Source: Chryseobacterium gleum (GTDB lineage: Bacteria > Bacteroidota > Bacteroidia > Flavobacteriales_D > Crocinitomicaceae). From it: a DNA stretch of 6,851 nt. The notes beneath the pieces are model-generated. The model saw only the letters and a list, made by a program, of their open reading frames with translations, was not told the DNA's origin and made no database searches. Position numbers and translations under genes: made by a program. The stretch is taken from assembly GCA_945877045.1 (NCBI GenBank), contig CAMCQW010000105.1:1-6851 (forward strand), given 5' to 3'. Numbering within the stretch: position 1 is the first letter of the stretch; the number at the start of each line of letters is the position of its first letter. Of this stretch, positions 1-6,262 are shown piece by piece.

Positions 1-439
1 CAATATCGATTGGATCAAAAGTCCTTCGCTCTTCTTCGTAACGTGTTTTTACTGAACCATGTCCATATCCTAAGTTTTGTAGATCACATTCGCCCGCTTG
101 GTCACAAACAGGGCAATCCAATGGATGATTAATCAATAGAAATTCAACAACGGCGCTTCTTCCTTCATGAGCACGTTCACTTGTTTTATTTTTCACGATC
201 ATTCCTTCCATAACAGGCGTAGAGCATGATGCAACTAGTTTAGGCATTGGTCTTGGGTCTGCTGTAGATCCAGCAGCCACTTCCACTAAACAAGTTCTAC
301 ATTTCCCACCAGTTCCGGGTAATTTACTATAAAAGCACATAGCAGGAGGGACCACTTCACCGCCAATTTTGCGCGCTGCATTTAGAATGGTCGTTCCTGC
401 TTCAACTTCAATTGTAATATCGTCAATAGTAACTTTCAT
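1..439 (-). CDS. nuoG: NADH-quinone oxidoreductase subunit G, N-terminal part (partial)
   Basis: This is the first 146 codons of NuoG, the iron-sulfur electron-wire subunit of the complex I NADH module; the 3' part lies beyond the left edge. It starts at the ATG whose complement is 437-439, 12 nt after the nuoF stop, behind an A-rich leader and without a clear Shine-Dalgarno. Residues 1-75 or so form a plant-type ferredoxin fold. C35, C47, C50 (in GGKCRTCLVEV) and C72 fit the four ligands of the [2Fe-2S] cluster N1b. Next comes the NuoG-specific His/Cys motif H105-x3-C109-x2-C112-x5-C118 (HPLDCPVCDQAGEC), which binds the unusual His-ligated [4Fe-4S] cluster N5. The ligands for N4 and any molybdopterin-like domain would lie further on, so it cannot be told whether this is a short or full-length NuoG. 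Family assignment is very secure from these motifs and from its place after nuoF. Confidence 0.95.
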   Translation of the reverse strand, partial: MKVTIDDITIEVEAGTTILNAARKIGGEVVPPAMCFYSKLPGTGGKCRTCLVEVAAGSTADPRPMPKLVASCSTPVMEGMIVKNKTSERAHEGRSAVVEFLLINHPLDCPVCDQAGECDLQNLGYGHGSVKTRYEEERRTFDPIDI

Positions 440-451
440 CTTATCTTTTTT

Positions 452-1795
452 CTATGCAATCAGCTGTTCTTTACTCAAGCCATAATTCCTTGTTATTGCT
501 TCGTCTTTATTGGTAACATGCCATTCAAACTCATCTCTAAAATGACGAATAGCAGCAGCAACGGGCCAAGCAGCGGCATCACCAAGAGGACAAATCGTAT
601 TCCCTTCAATTTTTTTATTTATTTCTGCCAATAAGTCAATATCTCTGATATTTCCATGACCAGTTTCTAAACGGTGCAGCACTTTTTCCATCCATCCGGT
701 TCCTTCTCTGCATGGCGAACATTGGCCACATGATTCATGTGCATAAAAACGGGTAAAATTCCACGTATTTCTAACGATACATTGATCTTCATCAAAAATA
801 ATGAATCCACCAGACCCTAGCATTGAACCAGAAACAAATCCACCATCCGCTAAACTTTCGTAAGACATTAAGCGATCCTCACCGCTAGCTGTTTTTGTTA
901 CGAGGTAGTGGGGTAGGATAGGGACTGAAGATCCTCCAGGCACGCATGCTTTTAGTTTTTTGTTATTTGCGATTCCTTGGCAATAGTCATCTCCATAGAT
1001 AAATTCTTCTACAGACAGACCCATATCAATTTCATACACGCCAGGTTTAACAAGATTCCCACAAGCTGATATTAATTTAGTACCAGTACTTCGGCCAATC
1101 CCGATATTTGCATATGCTTCTCCACCGTCAACGATAATTGGAACAACCGCCGCTAATGTTTCCACATTATTCACAACAGTTGGACAACCCCAAAGACCTT
1201 TGACAGCTGGGAAGGGCGGTTTGATGCGAGGATTTCCTCTTTTTCCTTCTAACGATTCGAGTAAAGCTGTTTCTTCTCCACAAATGTATGCGCCACCACC
1301 AGGGACAACAAACAGATCTAAATCATACCCTTTGCCCAATATATTTTTCCCCAAGAAACCTTTATCATACGCTTCAGCAATTGCCTTTTCTAGGATATGG
1401 AGGATATACATAAATTCACCACGGATATAGATATACGAAGTTTTCGCTCCCAAGGCATAGCTAGACGTTATCATTCCTTCTATCAGTAAGTGAGGATTTT
1501 TTTCCATCAAATAACGATCTTTAAAAGTCCCAGGTTCTGATTCATCCGCATTGCAAACCAAATAACGGGGAACACCTTCAGGTTTCGCTAAAAAAGACCA
1601 TTTCATTCCTGTTGGAAATCCTGCGCCCCCTCTACCTCGGAGTCCCGATTTTTTTACTTCTTCAAGAACTTCATCAGGGGACATGCCGTTCAACGCTTTT
1701 TCAACTGAGCGGTAACCACCATTTTTTCGATAGACATCAAATGTTTCGATCCCAGCGATATGAACATTTTCAAGAAGTAATTTCCTGTTTTTCAT
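452..1795 (-). CDS. nuoF: NADH-quinone oxidoreductase subunit F (51 kDa, FMN/NADH-binding)
   Basis: NuoF is the entry point of complex I: it oxidises NADH on a bound FMN and passes electrons to [4Fe-4S] cluster N3 on the cytoplasmic side. The 447-residue product has the expected family length. A glycine-rich loop for FMN/NADH is at residues 51-63 (GLRGRGGAGFPTG), the ESEPGTFKDR signature is at 85-94, and the second nucleotide loop GGGAYICGEETALL is at 166-179. The conserved PPFPAVKGLWG...NNVET stretch follows at about 193-213. N3 ligands are C356, C359 and C362 in ESCGQCSPCREGTGW, plus C402 in TICPLGDAAAW. The more usual spelling of the second loop is GAGAYICGEE; the Gly at 167 is conservative. 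The start is 5 nt after the nuoE stop with an AAAAAGA leader, and nuoG begins 12 nt downstream. All catalytic landmarks are intact. Confidence 0.98.
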   Translation of the reverse strand: MKNRKLLLENVHIAGIETFDVYRKNGGYRSVEKALNGMSPDEVLEEVKKSGLRGRGGAGFPTGMKWSFLAKPEGVPRYLVCNADESEPGTFKDRYLMEKNPHLLIEGMITSSYALGAKTSYIYIRGEFMYILHILEKAIAEAYDKGFLGKNILGKGYDLDLFVVPGGGAYICGEETALLESLEGKRGNPRIKPPFPAVKGLWGCPTVVNNVETLAAVVPIIVDGGEAYANIGIGRSTGTKLISACGNLVKPGVYEIDMGLSVEEFIYGDDYCQGIANNKKLKACVPGGSSVPILPHYLVTKTASGEDRLMSYESLADGGFVSGSMLGSGGFIIFDEDQCIVRNTWNFTRFYAHESCGQCSPCREGTGWMEKVLHRLETGHGNIRDIDLLAEINKKIEGNTICPLGDAAAWPVAAAIRHFRDEFEWHVTNKDEAITRNYGLSKEQLIA

Positions 1796-1800
1796 TCTTT

Positions 1801-2334
1801 TTAATTTTCAATTATTACTGACCGGTATGCCTCAATTAGTTCATCAACTTTTTCTTTGGTGAGGTTCTCATGGAATTTATAGTTGCATTGCAATACTGGC
1901 GCGTACCCACAAGCACCAAGACACTCAACCGTTTTTAAGGTAAAAGCTCCGTCAGCACTTGTTCCACCCACTTTAATATTTAATTTTTCTTCTATATATT
2001 CAATGATTTTATCACTACCCACGAGCATACAAGGTCCTGTTCTGCACACTTCAAATACGTATTTACCTACAGGATTGACATGAAACATGGTATAAAATGT
2101 AGCCACTTCGTACACTTCAATTGCTTGAATATTCAACAATTTCGCCACTTCTTCCATTCCTTCTGCGCTCAACCATCCAATTTCGGATTGAGCTAAATGC
2201 AACATGCTTATGATCGCACTTTTTTCTTTTCCTTCCGGGAAATGATTTTTTATTTCATCGAATTTAGCAAGCGTCTCCTTTGAGAACCCTTTAAATTCAA
2301 CCGTATTTTGATTACTATTTGATTCTATTTTCAT
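1801..2334 (-). CDS. nuoE: NADH-quinone oxidoreductase subunit E (24 kDa, [2Fe-2S])
   Basis: NuoE is the small thioredoxin-fold subunit that sits against NuoF in the NADH module and carries the off-pathway [2Fe-2S] cluster N1a. The product is 177 residues, normal for the family. The N-terminal half is a helical bundle (about 20-75) with the typical LHLAQSEIGWLS segment at 45-56 and the EVATFYTMF motif at 76-84. The four cluster ligands fit the NuoE pattern Cx4C and Cx3C: C97 and C102 in EVCRTGPCML, and C138 and C142 in ECLGACGYAP. The ATG lies one base after the nuoD stop, so translation is probably coupled to nuoD by termination and restart. nuoF follows 5 nt downstream. The presence of nuoE, nuoF and nuoG is informative for this phylum, because Bacteroides-type complex I lacks these three subunits. 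Confidence 0.97.
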   Translation of the reverse strand: MKIESNSNQNTVEFKGFSKETLAKFDEIKNHFPEGKEKSAIISMLHLAQSEIGWLSAEGMEEVAKLLNIQAIEVYEVATFYTMFHVNPVGKYVFEVCRTGPCMLVGSDKIIEYIEEKLNIKVGGTSADGAFTLKTVECLGACGYAPVLQCNYKFHENLTKEKVDELIEAYRSVIIEN

Positions 2335-2335
2335 A

Positions 2336-3568
2336 TTAGGCGTCTAATTCTCCGGCAATTACATTCATGCTACTTAGGGTAATTACCGCATCACTAATTG
2401 TTTGTCCGGTTATCATTTCGGGATATGCTTGATAATAAATAAAGCAAGGTCTTCTGAATTGAAGTCTGTAAGGAGTTCTACCTCCATCACTAATAAGATA
2501 ATACCCTAATTCTCCATTTCCACCTTCTACGCTATGGTAAACTTCTCCAGCTGGAATTTCCATTTCCCCCATTACGATTTTAAAATGATAGATGAGGGCT
2601 TCCATATTATTATATACATCCGCTTTATCTGGCAAGTAAAAATCAGGCACATCTGCTTTATAGCTTCCCTCCGGCATATTTCCGTATGCTTGTTCTATTA
2701 TTCTTACACTTTGACGTATTTCCTCTTGTCTCACCATCCAGCGATCGTAAGTATCACCGTTTACGCCTACAGGAATAATAAAATCAAAATCTTCATAAGA
2801 AGAATAAGGGTGCATAACCCGCACATCGTAATCAACACCAGCCGCACGAAGATTTGGACCAGTTAATCCATATGCTAGTGCTCTTTCTGGAGAAATAGGA
2901 CCCGTTCCACGTGTTCGATCCATAAAGATGCGATTTCTTGCCAGCATTGAATCCCATTCACCGAAAGCCTTTGGAAAAGTTTTCAAAAATGACTTTAGTT
3001 TTGTGTGGAAGACAGGTGTAAAGTCCCGTTCGAAGCCACCAATTCTTCCGATATTAGTGGTTAGACGCGCGCCACAAATCTCCTCATATAATTCATAAAT
3101 TTTCTCCCTTTCTTGGAAAGGATAGAAAAAGCTAGTAAGTGCACCGGTATCAACCCCAATAACGGAATCACAAATTAGGTGATCAGCAATTCGAGCCAGT
3201 TCCATAATGATAACCCGCATGTAATCAACCCGCTTTGGAATTTCAGCTTGAATTAATTTCTCCACTGTCATGTGCCAACCCAAGTTATTAATCGGCGAAG
3301 AACAATAGTTTAAGCGATCAGTGATAGGTGTAATTTGATTGTAAGGTCTTCTTTCTGCTAATTTTTCGAACGCTCGGTGAATATATCCCACAGTTTGTTC
3401 TGAAGAAATGATTTTTTCACCATCTACTTTAAGGATATTTTGAAAAATACCATGTGTTGCAGGGTGTGTTGGACCTAGATTAATAGTCGCTATGTCACCA
3501 TCAATGGTTTCTTTGGAATTATAAAATTCCGAAGGACTGTTGTATGAATGTTCTTTTTCCTTATTCAT
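2336..3568 (-). CDS. nuoD: NADH-quinone oxidoreductase subunit D (49 kDa, quinone site)
   Basis: NuoD, with NuoB, forms the quinone-reduction site at the junction of the peripheral and membrane arms of complex I. The product is 410 residues, close to other stand-alone NuoD proteins; it is not fused to NuoC as in E. coli. The N-terminal signature NLGPTHPATHGI is at about 30-41. H39 and Y88 (in DRLNYCSS) have the same 49-residue spacing as the His/Tyr pair that contacts the quinone headgroup in Thermus Nqo4 and bovine 49-kDa subunit. Also seen are GRIGGFERDF at 174-183, GLTGPNLRAAGVDYDVR at 234-250, the SVEGGNGELGYYL segment at 346-358, and the conserved C-terminus ending GELDA. The Ni-binding cysteine pairs of related [NiFe] hydrogenases are absent, which supports NuoD rather than a hydrogenase. 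It starts 9 nt after nuoC, behind a weak AGGA lying close to the ATG. Confidence 0.98.
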   Translation of the reverse strand: MNKEKEHSYNSPSEFYNSKETIDGDIATINLGPTHPATHGIFQNILKVDGEKIISSEQTVGYIHRAFEKLAERRPYNQITPITDRLNYCSSPINNLGWHMTVEKLIQAEIPKRVDYMRVIIMELARIADHLICDSVIGVDTGALTSFFYPFQEREKIYELYEEICGARLTTNIGRIGGFERDFTPVFHTKLKSFLKTFPKAFGEWDSMLARNRIFMDRTRGTGPISPERALAYGLTGPNLRAAGVDYDVRVMHPYSSYEDFDFIIPVGVNGDTYDRWMVRQEEIRQSVRIIEQAYGNMPEGSYKADVPDFYLPDKADVYNNMEALIYHFKIVMGEMEIPAGEVYHSVEGGNGELGYYLISDGGRTPYRLQFRRPCFIYYQAYPEMITGQTISDAVITLSSMNVIAGELDA

Positions 3569-3577
3569 ATTCCTATA

Positions 3578-4081
3578 TTAAACACGCCCAAAAAAGCGAT
3601 CGTCTTTATCTTCTCTCGTCCCATCTTCTAAGGCATATTCTTTCCGTAATGGAAAATAATCCATTGAATCCTCGTTTAAAATTCTCCTTAAATCGGGATG
3701 ATTGTTAAAGATTACCCCAAAGAAATCGTACGATTCTCTTTCCATCCAATTTGCACATGGAAATAAATCTGTTATTGAATCCACGGAGGAATTACTTAAT
3801 GGCAAAAAGACTTTCAAACGAAGTCTTACATTATTTTTCCAGCTGTCTAGGTGGTATACAACGGCAAATTCACGATCAGTAGAATCAGGATAATGAACGG
3901 CACCAATTAATGTTAAAAATCCAAAACTTAGGTTTTCATCTTTTTGTAATTGTGCAATGATTTCATGGATTGAAGCAGCGGGTACTTCCACCGTAAGCAT
4001 ATCAAAACTAATTTCGGAGCTTAGTATGTTAGAAGTGAAAAGGCCTTCTAATTGGGCAAGAAGTGCTTCGTTATTTAACAT
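3578..4081 (-). CDS. nuoC: NADH-quinone oxidoreductase subunit C (30 kDa)
   Basis: NuoC is a cofactor-free peripheral-arm subunit that packs against NuoD and NuoB and stabilises the connecting module. The 167-residue product carries the 30-kDa family signature at about 114-135 (ERESYDFFGVIF followed by NNHPDLRRIL), then FPLRKEY at 143-149. The N-terminal 60 residues are less conserved, as usual for the family. The ATG lies inside the end of nuoB, overlapping it by 11 nt in a different frame, so translation is likely coupled. The protein is a separate polypeptide: nuoC ends in TAA 9 nt before the nuoD ATG, with no sign of a fused or frameshifted nuoCD. Confidence 0.97.
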   Translation of the reverse strand: MLNNEALLAQLEGLFTSNILSSEISFDMLTVEVPAASIHEIIAQLQKDENLSFGFLTLIGAVHYPDSTDREFAVVYHLDSWKNNVRLRLKVFLPLSNSSVDSITDLFPCANWMERESYDFFGVIFNNHPDLRRILNEDSMDYFPLRKEYALEDGTREDKDDRFFGRV

Positions 4082-4625
4082 CAGGATCTTTCATTTCAAT
4101 TTTATATTCCTTCATCAAATCCATGTATTCAGAACTATAACGACGACGAAGTGATTCTTTTTTTACCAGTTTGTGGATATTCATTACCCCATCTATAATT
4201 TGTTCTGGACGAGGAGGACATCCTGGCACGTATACATCAACGGGAATAACTCTGTCTATACCTTGAAGCACACTGTAGGTATCAAAAATACCACCAGAAG
4301 AAGCGCAAGCGCCAACAGAAAGTACCCATTTAGGCTCAGCCATTTGTTCGTAAACTTGCTTAAGAATTGGACCAAGTTTTTTGGAAATCGTTCCAGCTAC
4401 AATTAGTAAATCAGCTTGTCTGGGTGAGAAAGACAAGCGCTCCATTCCGAACCTTGACATATCATAAGCACTGCCCATGGTAGCCATAAATTCAATTCCG
4501 CAACATGATGTTGCAAATGGCAATGGCCAAACAGAATTGGATCTTGCCAATCCAATTGCTTTGTCGAGGGTGGTTAATTGATAACCTTCCCCGTTAATTA
4601 CCTTATCATTATCTATTTTTCCCAT
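4071..4625 (-). CDS. nuoB: NADH-quinone oxidoreductase subunit B (PSST, N2 cluster)
   Basis: NuoB holds the terminal [4Fe-4S] cluster N2, which reduces quinone. The product is 184 residues. All four N2 ligands are present in the characteristic arrangement: the tandem pair C41-C42 in FATSCCGIEFM, C107 in SVGACASSGG, and C136 in YVPGCPPRPE. The flanking segments RQADLLIVAGT (69-79) and GGIFDTYSVLQGIDRVIPVD (111-130) are close to the family consensus. The tandem-Cys arrangement separates NuoB from related small hydrogenase subunits. The gene overlaps nuoA by 13 nt and nuoC by 11 nt, placing it firmly in the operon and suggesting translational coupling at both ends. The ATG chosen is the only sensible start near the nuoA stop. 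Confidence 0.98.
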   Translation of the reverse strand: MGKIDNDKVINGEGYQLTTLDKAIGLARSNSVWPLPFATSCCGIEFMATMGSAYDMSRFGMERLSFSPRQADLLIVAGTISKKLGPILKQVYEQMAEPKWVLSVGACASSGGIFDTYSVLQGIDRVIPVDVYVPGCPPRPEQIIDGVMNIHKLVKKESLRRRYSSEYMDLMKEYKIEMKDPDVK

Positions 4626-4987
4626 TCTAAAGCACCTTTTTTAAGAACGTAAAGAAAACCAATTAAAAAGAAGCTGACAAACATAATAACAGCCAGTAGA
4701 CCTTCTAATTTTAATTCGTAAAAATTAACTGCATAGGGATAGAAGAAAATTACTTCCACATCGAAAAGCACAAATAAAATAGCCGTCATGAAATATCGAA
4801 TTGATACTGGGAAACGAGCATTTCCTTGTGATTCGATCCCGCATTCAAAATTCTCATCCTTTTTCTTAGAGTTTAATCGAGGCATGAGAATATGCGTGAT
4901 AAACAAAGTAAAAACTACAAAAGCTCCAGCTATCAATACTTGTATTAGCAGCGGAAGGTAATTTGAACTCGAAGATTGTTCTACCAT
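4613..4987 (-). CDS. nuoA: NADH-quinone oxidoreductase subunit A (membrane arm)
   Basis: NuoA is a small three-helix membrane subunit next to NuoH and the quinone chamber. With the ATG at 4985-4987 the product is 124 residues, beginning MVEQSSSSNYLPLL. Predicted membrane helices are at about 11-33, 62-84 and 95-115. Between helices 1 and 2 is the conserved cytoplasmic loop FECGIESQGNARFP, whose Cys belongs to the loop that responds to the active/deactive transition in other complex I enzymes. Helix 2 ends with the acidic family motif LFDVEVIFFYPYA at 74-86. The reading frame stays open upstream to a TTG at 5003-5005, which would add six residues (130 total). I prefer the ATG because family proteins usually begin only a few residues before the first helix and the ATG has an A-rich leader. 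It is the first gene of the operon and overlaps nuoB by 13 nt. Confidence 0.95.
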   Translation of the reverse strand: MVEQSSSSNYLPLLIQVLIAGAFVVFTLFITHILMPRLNSKKKDENFECGIESQGNARFPVSIRYFMTAILFVLFDVEVIFFYPYAVNFYELKLEGLLAVIMFVSFFLIGFLYVLKKGALEWEK

Positions 4988-5092
4988 TTTATTTTGAAAT
5001 AACAAGATAAATCATTCATAATCAAATAATTTGAAAGCATTAAAAAGGCTATTTTGTATTACTCTTTAATAAATATTCAAAAAATTCTTGCA

Positions 5093-5122
5093 CAAATTTA
5101 ATTTATACTTGTGTTCTATCAA
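5093..5122 (-). promoter_or_regulatory. Candidate Bacteroidota-type promoter for the nuo operon
   Basis: On the minus strand, TAAATTTG (5100 down to 5093) is an exact match to the Bacteroidota -7 consensus TAnnTTTG. A TTG (5122 down to 5120) stands 19 nt upstream, in the usual range for the -33 TTTG element, although its first base is C rather than T. Transcription would start near 5086, giving a leader of about 100 nt before the nuoA ATG. The region is very AT-rich, so a chance match is possible. Its position upstream of the first gene of a tight operon supports the call. Confidence 0.5.
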
Positions 5123-5125
5123 GTA
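5106..5125. repeat. 6-bp inverted repeat overlapping the nuo -33 element
   Basis: TACTTG (5106-5111) and CAAGTA (5120-5125) are perfect inverted copies separated by 8 bp. The repeat covers the TTG of the candidate nuo -33 element and part of the promoter spacer. That placement would suit an operator bound by a dimeric regulator. The arms are short and the DNA is AT-rich, so chance is a real alternative. No regulator can be assigned. Confidence 0.3.
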
Positions 5126-5150
5126 AAAAAAGTAAATTTTTGTAAACTAT

Positions 5151-5171
5151 TTTAATATTAAGGATATTAAA
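5151..5171 (-). terminator. AT-only hairpin downstream of trxB, possible weak terminator
   Basis: About 20 nt past the trxB stop there is a perfect 8-bp inverted repeat (minus strand TTTAATAT and ATATTAAA) around a 5-nt loop, CCTTA. The stem has no G or C pair and no T-run follows at once; a run of seven T comes about 20 nt later. It could mark the end of trxB transcription, but such a stem is weak and inverted repeats are common in AT-rich DNA. Confidence 0.25.
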
Positions 5172-5190
5172 GGATACTTGCAGAACTATT

Positions 5191-6138
5191 TTAGTGCTTT
5201 GCTGATAAGTATCTTTCTGCATCTAATGCGGCCATACATCCTGTTCCTGCTGCGGTTATCGCCTGTCGGTAGGTTTTATCGGCGGCATCTCCTGAAACAA
5301 AAACACCGGGAATATTAGTTTTACTTGTTCCAGGTTGAGCATATTTTATATAACCTGTCTCATCTAAATCGATAAAATCTTTAAAAATAGCCGTGTTTGG
5401 TTGATGTCCAATAGCTACAAAGAATCCTGTGCATGGAATTACTTTTTCTTCTTTGGTGATCGTATTTATCACTTTGGCACCTGTAACACCAACATCATCG
5501 CCCATTACCTCAAGGGTTTCTGTATTAAACAATATTTCAATATTTGGTGTTTTTCGTACACGTTCCGCCATAATTTTAGAGGCCCTAAAATCGCTTTTAC
5601 GAACCAGCATGGTAACTTTTGTGCATAGTTTTGATAAATAATGTGCTTCTTCACATGCTGAATCACCTGCGCCAACAATAACTGTTTCTTGTCCACGATA
5701 AAAAAATCCGTCACAAACAGCACAAGCCGAAACCCCTCCTCCCATTTTTAAATACTTTTGTTCGCTCTCCAGACCGATATATTTTGCTGATGCTCCTGTA
5801 GATATAATGACTGTTTCGGCATGAATTTCTGTTCCATCATCTGCCCAGCATTTGTGAATATCTGCTCCAAATTCCACTTTAGTAATGAATCCAGCACGCA
5901 CATCGGTTTCAAAACGTAATGCTTGATCCTTGAGCTGCACCATCATTTCTGGTCCAGTTACTCCATCGGGATAACCAGGAAAGTTTTCAACTTCATTTGT
6001 TGTAGTAAGTTGACCTCCAGGTTGAAGTCCTTCATATAACAATGGCTTCATGTCTGCGCGAGCCGCATAGATTGCTGCGGTATAGCCAGCAGGCCCGGAT
6101 CCTATTATTAGGCATTGTACATTTTTAATATTGCTCAT
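5191..6138 (-). CDS. trxB: Thioredoxin reductase (NADPH)
   Basis: This is a cytosolic flavoenzyme of the low-molecular-weight thioredoxin reductase family. It uses NADPH to reduce the disulfide of thioredoxin, supplying electrons for ribonucleotide reductase and for repair of oxidised thiols. At 315 residues it has the normal length. In order: the FAD-binding loop GSGPAG at 13-18, the redox-active pair C139-A-V-C142 with D143, the NADPH-binding loop GAGDSA at 156-161, and the second FAD motif VSGDAADKTYRQAITAAGTG at 281-300. The NADPH 2'-phosphate region reads VRKSDFR (179-185), keeping the basic positions corresponding to E. coli R176, R177 (as Lys) and R181, with Val in place of H175. CAVCD together with this basic cluster favours TrxB over ferredoxin-NADP reductase-like relatives, which lack the CxxC. 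It lies on the same strand as nuo but 203 nt upstream, probably a separate unit. Confidence 0.96.
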   Translation of the reverse strand: MSNIKNVQCLIIGSGPAGYTAAIYAARADMKPLLYEGLQPGGQLTTTNEVENFPGYPDGVTGPEMMVQLKDQALRFETDVRAGFITKVEFGADIHKCWADDGTEIHAETVIISTGASAKYIGLESEQKYLKMGGGVSACAVCDGFFYRGQETVIVGAGDSACEEAHYLSKLCTKVTMLVRKSDFRASKIMAERVRKTPNIEILFNTETLEVMGDDVGVTGAKVINTITKEEKVIPCTGFFVAIGHQPNTAIFKDFIDLDETGYIKYAQPGTSKTNIPGVFVSGDAADKTYRQAITAAGTGCMAALDAERYLSAKH

Positions 6139-6154
6139 TTAAATTCTTTTATTG

Positions 6155-6162
6155 CAAAAATA
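6155..6162 (-). promoter_or_regulatory. Candidate -7 element for trxB
   Basis: On the minus strand TATTTTTG (6162 down to 6155) is an exact match to the Bacteroidota -7 consensus TAnnTTTG, ending 16 nt before the trxB ATG, so the leader would be only about 10 nt. No good TTTG -33 element is seen; the nearest candidate is ATGG, with 21 nt between it and the -7 element. The rest of the leader is A-rich without a Shine-Dalgarno. Confidence 0.42.
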
Positions 6163-6234
6163 ATTTAAAGGTTTATATCTACTCCATTAATTCTACTTTA
6201 AAAATAAAAAAAATGGTAATAGCTTAAATATAAT

Positions 6235-6242
6235 TATTTTTG
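6235..6242 (+). promoter_or_regulatory. Candidate -7 element for the S8 protease gene
   Basis: TATTTTTG is an exact match to the Bacteroidota -7 consensus TAnnTTTG and lies 20 nt upstream of the protease ATG, implying a short leader of about 14 nt. The -33 region is poor: an ATGG lies 18 nt upstream in place of TTTG. It points away from the identical element assigned to trxB, so the 124-bp gap appears to hold two divergent promoters. AT-rich surroundings limit confidence. Confidence 0.4.
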
Positions 6243-6262
6243 TAAACCTAAAATTCTGAAAC

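Noticed and set aside
2534..2866. 110-codon plus-strand open frame opposite nuoD
   Set aside because: It lies wholly within nuoD on the opposite strand, has no recognisable domain or promoter, and nuoD is unambiguous. The same applies to the other short plus-strand frames opposite nuoF, nuoE, nuoC, nuoB and trxB.
4988..5190. Small gene, tRNA or riboswitch in the trxB-nuoA gap
   Set aside because: No open frame of useful length, no tRNA-like cloverleaf and no GC-rich structured segment; only the promoter-like elements and AT hairpin listed above are seen.
5145..5193. Direct repeat AAAATAGTT (minus strand) just after trxB
   Set aside because: Two 9-nt copies in strongly AT-rich DNA are expected by chance, and no further copies or a regular spacing are seen.
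5505..5723. 72-codon minus-strand frame inside trxB
   Set aside because: It is an alternative frame within an intact trxB with no motif of its own and no upstream signals.
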